A stretch of 64,000 nt of DNA from Flavobacteriales bacterium. GTDB taxonomy: Bacteria > Bacteroidota > Bacteroidia > Flavobacteriales_D > CAJJDF01. Positions 41,956-50,383 of the stretch are shown one piece after another. The notes beneath the pieces are model-generated. The model worked only from the letters and a program-made list of their open reading frames with translations, ran no database searches and had not been told where the DNA came from. Where the stretch lies: the NCBI GenBank assembly GCA_018609055.1, contig JABAYJ010000008.1, positions 230,657 to 294,656 on the forward strand, in the 5' to 3' direction. Position numbers and translations under genes: made by a program. Positions within the stretch are counted from its first letter, which is position 1. Each line of letters begins with the position of its first letter.

Positions 41956-42007
41956 ATTACTATTAATTCGATAGTAATTATTACTTTTGCTTTCAATTCG
42001 ATAGTAA
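41956..42007. promoter_or_regulatory. repeated operator-like sites between hxlR-type gene and 42034 gene; -7 box
   Basis: The perfect inverted repeat ATTACTAT-N7-ATAGTAAT spans 41956-41978. Its right part AATTCGATAGTAA (41965-41977) is repeated at 41995-42007, 30 bp (about three helical turns) apart. Between them, TACTTTTG (41982-41989) fits the -7 consensus for the plus-strand gene. The arrangement suggests an HxlR dimer binding two sites around the promoter. Confidence 0.6.
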
Positions 42008-42033
42008 AAATACAAATTAAATAAACAAAAACT

Positions 42034-42735
42034 ATGTTAGCAGGACATTTTACAACAGCATTAATAGCAAAACAGAAATTCCCAAAAGGAATGTTACTTT
42101 ATTTTTTAATCATCTCACAATTACAAGATTTATTGTGGTTTACTTTTCACTATTTAGGATTAGAACATACTAATCCAATTGATGCGTTTGATGCAACCTT
42201 AAGTAATATGGCTGTTGATATGCTTTACAGTCACGACTTGATGCCTTTATTAATTTGGCTACCTCTTGTTTTTCTTATTGGAAAATTCTTATTTAAAAGC
42301 ACACAAATAGGAATAGTGAGTATGGTTTTAGTATTGTCACACTTTGTATTGGATTATTTTTCTGGTCACATGCACCACCTATTTGGAGCCGATACAATGG
42401 AAGCTGGTCTTGGTTTGTATGCATCTAGCCCATATATAGCAATTGCAATAGAAGCTGTTTTTAGTATTGTTGCTCTTTGGTATTTCTTTAGTCAAGAAGC
42501 TAAAAAAGGGATTATAAGAACTATGAAAAATAGAATTGCTATCATTTCTGTTTTCGCCTATGGAATTATCTTTATGTTATTGATTGCTACAAGTTCTTTC
42601 AGAGAATTATTAAATATTCCAGAATTTGATTTAGGTTTTAATACCAATATGCCTACCTTAATATTTACTTATGGTGCAATGCTTTATTGCTTGAATTATT
42701 TTGTGCCAAAATTTACTACTAGTAAAAACTTATAA
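42034..42735 (+). CDS. membrane protein, YdjM-like metal-dependent hydrolase type
   Basis: A 233-residue membrane protein with about six helices. It resembles the YbcI/YdjM (LexA-regulated inner-membrane hydrolase) group through conserved His/Asp pairs: AGHFTTALIAKQKFP at the start, YSHDLMPLLIWLP, and SHFVLDYFSGHMHHLFG in the third helix region. These residues could bind metal, but function is unproven. It is divergent from the HxlR gene and probably regulated by it, and is followed after 4 bp by another membrane-protein gene. Confidence 0.7.
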   Translation: MLAGHFTTALIAKQKFPKGMLLYFLIISQLQDLLWFTFHYLGLEHTNPIDAFDATLSNMAVDMLYSHDLMPLLIWLPLVFLIGKFLFKSTQIGIVSMVLVLSHFVLDYFSGHMHHLFGADTMEAGLGLYASSPYIAIAIEAVFSIVALWYFFSQEAKKGIIRTMKNRIAIISVFAYGIIFMLLIATSSFRELLNIPEFDLGFNTNMPTLIFTYGAMLYCLNYFVPKFTTSKNL

Positions 42736-42739
42736 AACT

Positions 42740-43555
42740 ATGTTAGAAGGTGTTTTAGGCTTCATCAAAGAATTAAAACTTCGTAACGAAGAGTTATTTT
42801 ATTTGGGTGCATTGTGTTTAGCTCTTTCCATTGTTTGTTTCGTTTTATCTAGATTCACATCAACACAAGTTGGTGGAGTAAATGGCTGGCTTAAGCCTTT
42901 CAAGTTTGCAGTTTCAATTGGATCTTATGCTTGGACTATGGCTTGGTATTGTCATTATTTATCCAACTTTAATACAACATTATTCAGCTGGACAGTCATT
43001 ATTTTATTTGGCTTTGTACAGTTTTATATCGTATTTCAAGCAGCAAGAGGGCAGTTATCGCATTTCAATATTAGCTCACCTACCTATTCCATGTTGTATT
43101 CATTAATGGGGTTAGCGGCAGTTATTGTTACGCTTTATACCGCTTTTATTGGGTTATTATTTTTTACCCAATCATTTCCCGATTTGCCTAATTACTATCT
43201 TTGGGCAATTAGGTTGGGAATACTAATTTTCGTGATTTTTTCTTTCGAAGGTGGGTTAATGGGATCACGAATGAACCACAGTGTGGGTGCATTAAATGAC
43301 AATTCTAATTGGTTTATTGTAGGTTGGAGCAAAACGGTTGGCGATCTTCGTGTTTCACATTTTATTGGAATGCACGCACTACAATTATTACCACTGCTTT
43401 CTTTTTATGCATTTAAAAACACCAAAGCAATCATTATAATTTCAATACTATACGGACTTCTTGCAACTACAACTCTAGTTCAAGCCTTAAAGGGAAAACC
43501 TCTTTTTGTACAAAAAGAAAAAACGACTAAAAATGTTCAACCTCCTTTAGAGTAG
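42740..43555 (+). CDS. conserved multi-helix membrane protein
   Basis: A 271-residue protein with about seven hydrophobic segments. Recognisable features are VNGWLKPFKFAVSIGSYAWT in the first third and SFEGGLMGSRMNHSVGA in the second, plus WSKTVGDLRVSHFIGMHALQ before the last helices. Similar sequences are common in Bacteroidota as uncharacterised membrane proteins. The ATG at 42740 is chosen (4 bp after the previous stop); an earlier frame would overlap that gene. Its 3' end overlaps the convergent mutS2 gene by 29 bp. Confidence 0.72.
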   Translation: MLEGVLGFIKELKLRNEELFYLGALCLALSIVCFVLSRFTSTQVGGVNGWLKPFKFAVSIGSYAWTMAWYCHYLSNFNTTLFSWTVIILFGFVQFYIVFQAARGQLSHFNISSPTYSMLYSLMGLAAVIVTLYTAFIGLLFFTQSFPDLPNYYLWAIRLGILIFVIFSFEGGLMGSRMNHSVGALNDNSNWFIVGWSKTVGDLRVSHFIGMHALQLLPLLSFYAFKNTKAIIIISILYGLLATTTLVQALKGKPLFVQKEKTTKNVQPPLE

Positions 43556-45674
43556 TATTAAAAGTGAAATTCCCTACAATTACACTTACTTTTTTTCCTT
43601 TTATTTCTAATACTTCTCCAGGTTTGGCTTGGTTTTTTATTCTCACCTTATCCCCTACTAATATTGGTTTCTTTGGAGCAGATTCTTTCTCTATAATTAA
43701 CTCTTTTTCTACTTGTTGTACTTGCTCTATTTCAAGTTTCACCTTAGTTAATTTAGGAGCTTGTAGGTTTTTATTGAACACAACAGGCTTATCCTGAGCT
43801 AATAATTTCGATTTTTCTATCCCTACAATTTTCTTCACTGCTTCGTAAAGCGCTTTATTCGATTTATTTTTCTTGTGTTTGCCAATTAAATCATAAATCT
43901 TCTTCCCCATATTAACAAACTTATTCTGCTGTTCAAAATATTGAATTTGTGTACTTTGCTTGGTAGCCAAGGCTATTAGCTTTTTATCATATTGAGTTAT
44001 TTTTCCTCTGGCCTCAGACTTGGCTATGTTTTGTTCGTTATTTATTTTCTTAAATCGCGATTTTTCTTTTTGTAATTCTGTAGTCAGTTCGTCAATCTTA
44101 ATCTTACTTTCCGAAACCTTAGTTTTTGCTTTATCAAGTAAATCTGTTGTAATACCATTGTGCTGAGCTACTTCAAAAGTAAACGAAGAACCTGGCTGAC
44201 CAACTGATAACTCGTAAAGCGGTTTTAGGTTTTTGGTGTCAAATAACATACACGCATTTACAGCATTTGGTAAACTAGCTGTTAGTATTTTTATATTGGT
44301 GTAGTGAGTTGTGATTACAGCAAAAGTATTTCTTGCATATAATTCTTCGTAAAAGACTTCTGCCAAAGCTCCTCCAAGTTCTGGGTCCGATCCACTTCCA
44401 AATTCATCTAACAACAACATAGTATTTTCATTGGCAGCACCCAGAAAAAACTTCATTCTATTAATACGATAACTATAAGTACTCAATTGGTTTTCTATAG
44501 ATTGGTTGTCTCCAATATCTGAGTATACATTATCAAACCAACAACATTGGCTGCCAGAATTTAATGGTAAAAACAATCCCGATTGAAACATCATTTGTAT
44601 TAAACCAACCGTTTTTAACGTGATGGATTTCCCTCCTGCATTGGGCCCAGAGATTACCAAAAATCGAGTTTCATCATCCAACTCAATGTTTTGACCTATA
44701 GTTTCTAAATCTAGCTCGGTATTTTTTATTTTAAGTAAAGGATGAGTCGCATTTTCCCAGTACAGTTTTCTGTGAGAGTTTACTTTAGGAATAATTCCCT
44801 CATACACATCTGCAAATCGTACTTTAGCATTGTACACGTCAAACCTCACTAATAACCTTTGAAATGCCTTTAAATTATGTCTTTGCGAACGAAGTTCAAG
44901 CGTAATCTTTTCAAAAATCAAATACAACTCGTGCTTCTCTTGTATCTTTAATTGCTCTTGATTTCTATTTAATTGAATATTAGATTCTGGTTCAATATAG
45001 CTCACCACTCCTTTGGAACTAATCCCAACAATTCGTCCTTTAACTCTTTTCTTATAAGCAGAAGTTACTGTAAGTAACCTTCTGTTATCCAAATGAGTTT
45101 CTTCTGTCTCTCCCAAAAATCCTTCATTACGGTAATGAATGAGGGCTTTTTCAAAATTCTTGTTAATCGCTTTTTTGTTCGATCTTAGTTGGTTTCTAAC
45201 CTCATATAATTCTTTAGATGCTTTGTCTTTAATATCAAACTTCTTTTCATCCAACACTTCTCTAATTACAGCAAGAACTTCATCAATACTGTTAATATGC
45301 GAACAGGCTTCAAAAATTAAAGGAGCCTCTACTCTATTTGCATTCGAAAATTTCAGCAACTCTTTAGTTCCTAAACAAAGTGCAAATATCTTTAATAGTT
45401 CATCCAGAATAAGAACACCATTTTCAACTCTCAATAATTTAAGAGCTCCATCAATATCTTCGGAATTTGGGTGAGGCAGGTTTAAGCTTTCACTTTGGTG
45501 GATGTATTGAATCTCTTTAAGTAATTCAAATTCCTTTTTAAGAGTGTTTACATCCGAAAAAAACTTGAGGTTGGTTGCAAGCTCTTTCGCCTTGGTAGAT
45601 TTGCAAAACTTAGCCAACAATTCGCAAATGGAATCAAATTCTAGGTCTTCTTTAGTTTGTTGGTCTAGTTGCAT
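43527..45674 (-). CDS. MutS2-like DNA-binding ATPase lacking Smr domain
   Basis: A 715-residue MutS2-type ATPase. The MutS core has the clamp/lever helices (about 140-290) and the ATPase domain with Walker A ISGPNAGGKS (341-350), LLLDEFGSGSDP (Walker B with signature), and the VITTHYTNIK switch. A long coiled region (about 500-660) is followed by a KOW-like C-terminal segment (GDKVRIKNQAKPGEVLEIKG). B. subtilis MutS2 (785 residues) ends in an Smr nuclease/ribosome-binding domain, which is absent here, as in many Bacteroidota. Proposed roles are suppression of recombination or rescue of collided ribosomes. The latter normally relies on Smr, so the mechanism may differ. Confidence 0.9.
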   Translation of the reverse strand: MQLDQQTKEDLEFDSICELLAKFCKSTKAKELATNLKFFSDVNTLKKEFELLKEIQYIHQSESLNLPHPNSEDIDGALKLLRVENGVLILDELLKIFALCLGTKELLKFSNANRVEAPLIFEACSHINSIDEVLAVIREVLDEKKFDIKDKASKELYEVRNQLRSNKKAINKNFEKALIHYRNEGFLGETEETHLDNRRLLTVTSAYKKRVKGRIVGISSKGVVSYIEPESNIQLNRNQEQLKIQEKHELYLIFEKITLELRSQRHNLKAFQRLLVRFDVYNAKVRFADVYEGIIPKVNSHRKLYWENATHPLLKIKNTELDLETIGQNIELDDETRFLVISGPNAGGKSITLKTVGLIQMMFQSGLFLPLNSGSQCCWFDNVYSDIGDNQSIENQLSTYSYRINRMKFFLGAANENTMLLLDEFGSGSDPELGGALAEVFYEELYARNTFAVITTHYTNIKILTASLPNAVNACMLFDTKNLKPLYELSVGQPGSSFTFEVAQHNGITTDLLDKAKTKVSESKIKIDELTTELQKEKSRFKKINNEQNIAKSEARGKITQYDKKLIALATKQSTQIQYFEQQNKFVNMGKKIYDLIGKHKKNKSNKALYEAVKKIVGIEKSKLLAQDKPVVFNKNLQAPKLTKVKLEIEQVQQVEKELIIEKESAPKKPILVGDKVRIKNQAKPGEVLEIKGKKVSVIVGNFTFNTTLKEVEHF

Positions 45675-45791
45675 AATGAATTAAAACACGAAGATAAAAA
45701 AATGTTATTTGAGAAACTGATTTAATAATGGAAAGCAGAATTTTAGATTCAACTATTTATGAGTATTTTGAGATTGAAAAAAAAAACTCCA

Positions 45792-46508
45792 ATGAAATCA
45801 ATTTCTGCATCTCTTTTGATTTTACTATTCTTTACTTATTGTAAACCAGAAGAAGTTAAAATAATAGAATTCGACTTCAAAGTATTCAAATTGGAACTAC
45901 CCAATACTTGGCGAAAAATTGAACGCAATGGAATTGATAGTTTTGTGGGTGAACTGACAGATGGTAATGATTCTATTTATTTCGATTACGGTAGGTATTC
46001 ATCTGATTTTAAACACGAAGATGATTTAACACAATTGTTTTCGAAAGAAAAAGTAAATGGTAAAAAAGCAATAATCACAAAACCAACTAATTATGGTAAA
46101 GGATTAGTTGGTATTCTTTTTAAAAAAGCAAATCACAAAAATAAATTTGTACTTGCAGGAAGAAACTTAAAAAATGAAGAGATTGTTTTAGAAGCCTTTA
46201 AAACAATAGTATTTGAGGATAGCGAAAAGGATACTATTCCAATAAAGTTTAACTTTAATGGAGATTTTAACCCCAATATTGGAAGAAATTTATTCATGCA
46301 AAATTGCGCAAGTTGCCATCATCCCTCTAAATATGGTACTGGTCCCAGTATCAAAAGTATGGATTTAATATCAATGAAAAAATGGATTCTTGACTCGACC
46401 GAAACTAAAAGAACAGAAACTATTGCTGATAAATTTTATCATCAAAAAAAATTTAATCAATATCTTTCAGAAGAGGATTTAATGAAAATAATAGATCATT
46501 GTGAGTAA
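45792..46508 (+). CDS. lipoprotein with C-terminal c-type cytochrome domain
   Basis: A 238-residue exported lipoprotein (lipobox FFTYC, Cys at about 16). The middle (about 20-145) is beta-rich without a recognised domain (LPNTWRKIERNGIDSFVGEL). The C-terminal ~85 residues form a small cytochrome c: FMQNCASCHH provides CxxCH for covalent heme, and a Met ligand may come from SMDLISMKKW. The gene starts at ATG 45792; an earlier frame from 45759 precedes the signal peptide. It stands alone, divergent from mutS2. An electron-transfer or sensor role in the periplasm is possible but not shown. Confidence 0.75.
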   Translation: MKSISASLLILLFFTYCKPEEVKIIEFDFKVFKLELPNTWRKIERNGIDSFVGELTDGNDSIYFDYGRYSSDFKHEDDLTQLFSKEKVNGKKAIITKPTNYGKGLVGILFKKANHKNKFVLAGRNLKNEEIVLEAFKTIVFEDSEKDTIPIKFNFNGDFNPNIGRNLFMQNCASCHHPSKYGTGPSIKSMDLISMKKWILDSTETKRTETIADKFYHQKKFNQYLSEEDLMKIIDHCE

Positions 46509-46517
46509 AATAATAGT

Positions 46518-46548
46518 CTAGTCCATTGTTCTGAGAGACTAGTTTTTA
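46518..46548 (+). terminator. weak terminator-like hairpin
   Basis: CTAGTC (46518-46523) and GACTAG (46537-46542) form a 6-bp stem with a 13-nt loop, followed by TTTTTATT. It starts 10 bp after the cytochrome gene. The short stem makes function uncertain. Confidence 0.4.
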
Positions 46549-46586
46549 TTAAAGTAATAGGATGCTATCAATAAGGTAATTTATTC

Positions 46587-46618
46587 TTTTGCTGAAAATG
46601 TTAAAATTACTACCTTTA
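46587..46618 (+). promoter_or_regulatory. promoter candidate for the 46666 gene
   Basis: TTTTG (46587-46591) and TACCTTTA (46611-46618) are 19 bp apart. The -7 box differs from TAnnTTTG at one position. Predicted transcription starts near 46624, about 42 nt before the ATG at 46666. Confidence 0.45.
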
Positions 46619-46665
46619 AAAAGCTGACGAACAAACGTCTGTAAATCATTTAAATAAATAACACC

Positions 46666-47133
46666 ATGAAAAAAAACATCCTCATACTAGCTGTAGTTCT
46701 ATTAGCAAACATTTCTTTTAGTCAGAATTTCAAAAAGTTGGTGAACTATGAATTTAAAACTGAAGAGAGCTACACTACCGAGATGGACAAAGTGCTAGAA
46801 TGTGCTAATTATTTATTTGAAAATCCTAATGATGAAAATGAGCTGAATAGATTAATTGCAACTCAGTATATCATGAATTGGATGAATGGAACACCTGATT
46901 ATACTTTTGAAATTGGTGATGATGCAATGAGTTTAACTAAAGGAAAACAAGAATTACTTGGTTTGTACTTAGCAGCTATGACTAAAGTTGTATTGGATAA
47001 TCCAGAAGAAGAATTAAGCAACAAGGAAATTCACAACCAGTCTCAAGAAATTTTGGTAAAGTATTGCTCTGATGAGAATAACAACATCAAGCCATCAAAA
47101 AAAATCAAGAAAATAATTAAGAGTAGAAAATAA
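46666..47133 (+). CDS. exported hypothetical protein
   Basis: A 155-residue protein with a signal peptide (ILILAVVLLANISFSQ) and a mostly helical mature part: a YTTEMDKVLECANYLFENPN segment and an MNWMNGTPDYTFEIGD core, ending in basic KPSKKIKKIIKSRK. It resembles small secreted proteins seen near peptidases in Bacteroidota, but I do not recognise a family. Its TAA overlaps the ATG of the peptidase gene by 1 bp, so they are co-translated. Confidence 0.72.
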   Translation: MKKNILILAVVLLANISFSQNFKKLVNYEFKTEESYTTEMDKVLECANYLFENPNDENELNRLIATQYIMNWMNGTPDYTFEIGDDAMSLTKGKQELLGLYLAAMTKVVLDNPEEELSNKEIHNQSQEILVKYCSDENNNIKPSKKIKKIIKSRK

Positions 47134-48548
47134 TGAATAACATAATTACTAATTCTCTCTTTGCTCTTGGATTAATTACTCTCACAAGTTGTAATTTATT
47201 ATCTCAAGATAAAAAAGAAACAAAAACACCAATTAATCCTCATGAGGTTGGTGTATACGATACCGATTTACTACCTGCAAGTTTTCATACAGACCGAAGA
47301 GAACAATTAAGAAACTTAATGCCAGATAGTTCAGTAGCAATATTTTTCTCTGCTCCTATTCGTAATCGTTCCAATGATGTAGATTTTGAATACCATCAAG
47401 ATCCAAACTTTAGATACTTAACTGGGCTTAATGAACCACATTCTTTGGTTATCATTTACAAGCATCCAACTTTATTTAATGGCAAATTAATAAAAGAACT
47501 GCTTTTTGTTCAACCTCGTGATGCGAATAAAGAATTGTGGCTAGGAAAAAGATTAGGAGTAGAAGGAGCTAAACAAATACTTGAATTTGAGATGGTTCTG
47601 CCAACAACAGAGTTCAAATCTACTAACTGTAAGATTGATGGAACCAATTATACTTATTTCCCTATTGATAAGAACGACACACGCGATACACGTTCTAAAA
47701 TTGATTTATTCGATTTAAAAAAACACTTTTTAACCCAAACTGTTAGAAAAACAGGGAGTAAAAATTTAGCCCGATTTATGGGGCTACTTAGAGAAATAAA
47801 GACAGAAGAAGAAATGGTGCTTATGCGAAAAGCAATTGATATTACTTGTAAATCGCAAACAGAGTTAATGAAAAAGTTAACTCCACAAATGGCTGAATAC
47901 CAAACAGAAGCCTTAGTTGAATATCATTTTAGAAACGAAGGAGCTGAGCATGCTGGCTTCCCTTCTATTCATGGAAGTGGAGGTAACTCTTGCATCTTAC
48001 ATTATGTAAGTAACCGAAGAATGTTTGAAGAAAATGATTTATTAGTAAGTGATATTGGTGCCGAATATCATGGATACACGGCAGATGTAACAAGAACACT
48101 TCCTGTAAATGGAAAGTACTCTTCGGAACAAGCAATCATCTATAATTTAGTATTAAAAGCTCAATCTGCAGGAATAGATTCTTGCATGGCTGGAAATAGT
48201 TTTTGGATTGCAGGACGAGTTGCTAATGAAATCATAGCAGAAGGATTAGTTGAATTGGGTATTATTAAAAATAAATCTGAAGTAAAAAAGTATTTCCCTC
48301 ACGGAACTTCTCATTATTTAGGATTGGATGTGCATGATGTTGGAAGTTATGGAAAGTTAACTCCAGGACAAATCATAACTGTTGAACCTGGAATTTATAT
48401 TCCAGCTGGATCGGATTGTGACCCAAAATGGTGGAATATTGGAGTAAGAATTGAAGATGATATATTAATTACTTCTGGTGAGCCAGAAAATTTATCGGGC
48501 TGTGTACCCCGAACCATCAATGAAATAGAGGCTTTGATGAAAAAATAA
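47133..48548 (+). CDS. M24B Xaa-Pro aminopeptidase (PepP-like), lipoprotein form
   Basis: A 471-residue aminopeptidase with an AMP_N domain (about 45-200, FFSAPIRNRSNDVDFEYHQD and FRYLTGLNEP) and a pita-bread M24 domain (about 220-465). The dinuclear metal ligands are visible: Asp in VSDIGAEYHGYTADVTRTLP, His in PHGTSHYLGLDVHDVG, Glu in TVEPGIYIP and Glu in VRIEDDILIT. The N-terminus has a lipobox (LTSC, Cys at about 20), unusual because E. coli PepP is cytoplasmic. The enzyme would sit on a membrane facing the periplasm. It removes residues before proline from peptides. It overlaps the previous gene by 1 bp. Confidence 0.92.
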   Translation: MNNIITNSLFALGLITLTSCNLLSQDKKETKTPINPHEVGVYDTDLLPASFHTDRREQLRNLMPDSSVAIFFSAPIRNRSNDVDFEYHQDPNFRYLTGLNEPHSLVIIYKHPTLFNGKLIKELLFVQPRDANKELWLGKRLGVEGAKQILEFEMVLPTTEFKSTNCKIDGTNYTYFPIDKNDTRDTRSKIDLFDLKKHFLTQTVRKTGSKNLARFMGLLREIKTEEEMVLMRKAIDITCKSQTELMKKLTPQMAEYQTEALVEYHFRNEGAEHAGFPSIHGSGGNSCILHYVSNRRMFEENDLLVSDIGAEYHGYTADVTRTLPVNGKYSSEQAIIYNLVLKAQSAGIDSCMAGNSFWIAGRVANEIIAEGLVELGIIKNKSEVKKYFPHGTSHYLGLDVHDVGSYGKLTPGQIITVEPGIYIPAGSDCDPKWWNIGVRIEDDILITSGEPENLSGCVPRTINEIEALMKK

Positions 48549-48585
48549 GCTTACTTTAATTAATAAAAATAATTGCAGTTAAATA

Positions 48586-48616
48586 TTTGATTGTAAAATT
48601 ATAGTTTATATATTTG
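48586..48616 (+). promoter_or_regulatory. Bacteroidota-type promoter for rpmG
   Basis: TTTG (48586-48589) and TATATTTG (48609-48616) are separated by 19 bp, a full match to the -33/-7 consensus. Predicted start near 48622, 16 nt before the rpmG ATG. Confidence 0.82.
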
Positions 48617-48637
48617 CACTCTTGAAATTAAAGCACA

Positions 48638-48823
48638 ATGGCGAAGACAAAAGGAAATAGAATACAAGTAATCTTAGAATGTACAGAACACAAAGCGACA
48701 GGGGTTGCTGGAACATCTCGTTACATCACAACTAAGAACAGAAAAAACACTCCAGAAAGAATGGAAGTGAAGAAGTACAACAGAATTTTGAGAAAACACA
48801 CAATTCACAAAGAAATTAAATAA
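48638..48823 (+). CDS. rpmG: 50S ribosomal protein bL33
   Basis: A 61-residue ribosomal protein with the bL33 pattern [36 protein letters not shown] and [17 protein letters not shown]. Only one Cys is present, so this is the zinc-free (C-minus) form. It is the first gene of a cluster with DUF4295 (7 bp downstream), a lipoprotein, ftsY and rimO. A full consensus promoter precedes it. rpmB, often placed before rpmG in this phylum, is not visible. Confidence 0.97.
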   Translation: MAKTKGNRIQVILECTEHKATGVAGTSRYITTKNRKNTPERMEVKKYNRILRKHTIHKEIK

Positions 48824-48830
48824 TTAAGAT

Positions 48831-48983
48831 ATGGCTAAGAAAGTAGTAGCATCCTTACAAAAAGGAGGAGGAAAACAACATACAAAGGTTATTAAAGCGG
48901 TAAAATCAGCAAAGACTGGGGCTTACCAATTTAAAGAAGCGATTGTATTGAACAACCAAGTAAAAGATTTTTTTAGTAAATAA
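48831..48983 (+). CDS. DUF4295 small basic protein (probable Bacteroidota ribosome-associated protein)
   Basis: A 50-residue, Lys-rich protein: MAKKVVASLQKGGGKQHTKV, then IKAVKSAKTGAYQFKEAIV and LNNQVKDFF at the end. This matches DUF4295, a Bacteroidota-only family nearly always encoded directly after rpmG. I recall that such a protein may correspond to the lineage-specific ribosomal protein bL38 described from Flavobacterium ribosomes, but I am not certain of the equivalence. Its size, charge, operon position and the terminator right after it all fit a ribosomal protein. The start 7 bp after rpmG is the only possible ATG. Confidence 0.9.
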   Translation: MAKKVVASLQKGGGKQHTKVIKAVKSAKTGAYQFKEAIVLNNQVKDFFSK

Positions 48984-49006
48984 TTAATTTACTATTCACT
49001 ATATTG

Positions 49007-49041
49007 AGCTTCTTTCATATTTATGGAAGAAGCTTTTTTTA
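49007..49041 (+). terminator. Rho-independent terminator after rpmG-DUF4295
   Basis: AGCTTCTTTC (49007-49016) pairs with GGAAGAAGCT (49025-49034), ten pairs with one G-T, around an 8-nt loop. A seven-T tail follows at 49035-49041. Confidence 0.92.
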
Positions 49042-49062
49042 TATGTATTAAAATTACTTGCC

Positions 49063-49416
49063 ATGAAAAATTATTCGATTGTATTTTTACTTTTTTTTAC
49101 TTCTTGCTCTATAAGTAATATTTCGAGACAAAACTCTCAGAATATTGAGAGCCAAGAATCATCTGCAAAAGTTAGTTTTTACTTAACGAAAACATCTTCG
49201 GAGTCAATACCTCTTCTTATTCCTTCTGTAATGAATCCGAATTTATCTCCAAATTCGTCTAGTGCAGTTGTTTTATCAATAGGACAACAAGTATATTTCA
49301 AATACAAAGGGAAGAAATACATACTTATAGAAGTAGATAAATCGATAAAAAAAGGAGACAAAATTGAAGTTTCTGAACTACTTAAAAAACGAAAAGAAGA
49401 ACTCGGATTAAAATAG
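49063..49416 (+). CDS. small lipoprotein, function unknown
   Basis: A 117-residue probable lipoprotein: lipobox FFTSC (Cys at residue 15), a Ser/Asn/Gln-rich linker (about 18-35), and a compact beta-rich C-terminal part (VVLSIGQQVYFKYKGKKYIL, then LIEVDKSIKKGDKIEVSEL). It lies between the ribosomal-protein terminator and ftsY, and ends 7 bp before the ftsY start, so it may be the first gene of the ftsY-rimO transcript. No family recognised. Confidence 0.65.
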   Translation: MKNYSIVFLLFFTSCSISNISRQNSQNIESQESSAKVSFYLTKTSSESIPLLIPSVMNPNLSPNSSSAVVLSIGQQVYFKYKGKKYILIEVDKSIKKGDKIEVSELLKKRKEELGLK

Positions 49417-49423
49417 ATTTATA

Positions 49424-50383
49424 GTGAGCATATTTAAAAAAATATTTTCGAAAGAAAAAAAAGAAACTCTTGACAAAGGGCTCGAAAAAACTAAAGAATC
49501 AGTTTTTTCAAAACTCTCAAGAGCTGTTGCCGGAAAATCTTCTGTTGACGCAGATGTATTGGATGAACTAGAAGAAGCGCTTATTACTTCTGATGTTGGT
49601 GTAAAAACTACAGTTAAAATTATCGAAAGAATTGAAGCTCGTGTTTCTAAAGACAAATACATCAATACTTCTGAACTAAACAAAATACTACAAGAAGAAA
49701 TTGCAGGTTTACTGGAAGAAAATAATTCTGTAGACCAAACTGATTTTTCTGTACCTGATACACACAAGCCTCATGTAATAATGGTGGTAGGTGTAAATGG
49801 TGTAGGAAAAACTACAACAATTGGAAAGTTGGCACATCAATTTAAAAAGGCTGGTAAAAAAGTAGTACTTGGTGCTGCCGATACATTTAGAGCTGCTGCA
49901 GTTGATCAACTTATTATTTGGGCAGAACGTGTAGGGGTTCCTATTGTACAACAAGGAATGAATGCCGATCCTGCTTCTGTTGCATTTGACACTTTACAAA
50001 GTGCAGTGACTCAAGGTGCAGATGTAGTACTTATTGATACAGCTGGAAGATTACACAATAAAGTGAACTTAATGAACGAGCTTACTAAAATTAAAAGAGT
50101 AATGGATAAGGTTGTGCCAGATGCACCTCATGAAATATTACTAGTTTTAGATGGTTCTACAGGACAAAATGCAATTGAGCAATGTGCTCAATTTATACAA
50201 GCAACAGATGTTACTTCCCTTGCTCTTACCAAACTTGATGGTACGGCAAAAGGTGGAGTTGTGATAGGAATTTCTGATCAGTTTAGTATTCCTGTTAAAT
50301 ATATTGGTGTTGGTGAAGGAATGGAAGATTTACAAGTTTTCAATAAAATGGAGTTTGTAGATTCATTATTTAGTTTGAAATAA
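49424..50383 (+). CDS. ftsY: signal recognition particle receptor FtsY
   Basis: A 319-residue SRP-receptor GTPase that docks ribosome-nascent chain complexes at the membrane. The N domain (about 25-105) is followed by the NG GTPase with G1 GVNGVGKT (123-130), G2 DTFRAAAVDQL, G3 DTAGRLHNK and G4 TKLDGTAKGG, ending with VGEGMEDLQVFN. The acidic A domain of E. coli is missing and the N-terminus is a short basic segment (MSIFKKIFSKEKK), as in many Bacteroidota. Translation starts at a GTG (49424). The stop is immediately followed by the rimO ATG. Confidence 0.96.
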   Translation: MSIFKKIFSKEKKETLDKGLEKTKESVFSKLSRAVAGKSSVDADVLDELEEALITSDVGVKTTVKIIERIEARVSKDKYINTSELNKILQEEIAGLLEENNSVDQTDFSVPDTHKPHVIMVVGVNGVGKTTTIGKLAHQFKKAGKKVVLGAADTFRAAAVDQLIIWAERVGVPIVQQGMNADPASVAFDTLQSAVTQGADVVLIDTAGRLHNKVNLMNELTKIKRVMDKVVPDAPHEILLVLDGSTGQNAIEQCAQFIQATDVTSLALTKLDGTAKGGVVIGISDQFSIPVKYIGVGEGMEDLQVFNKMEFVDSLFSLK

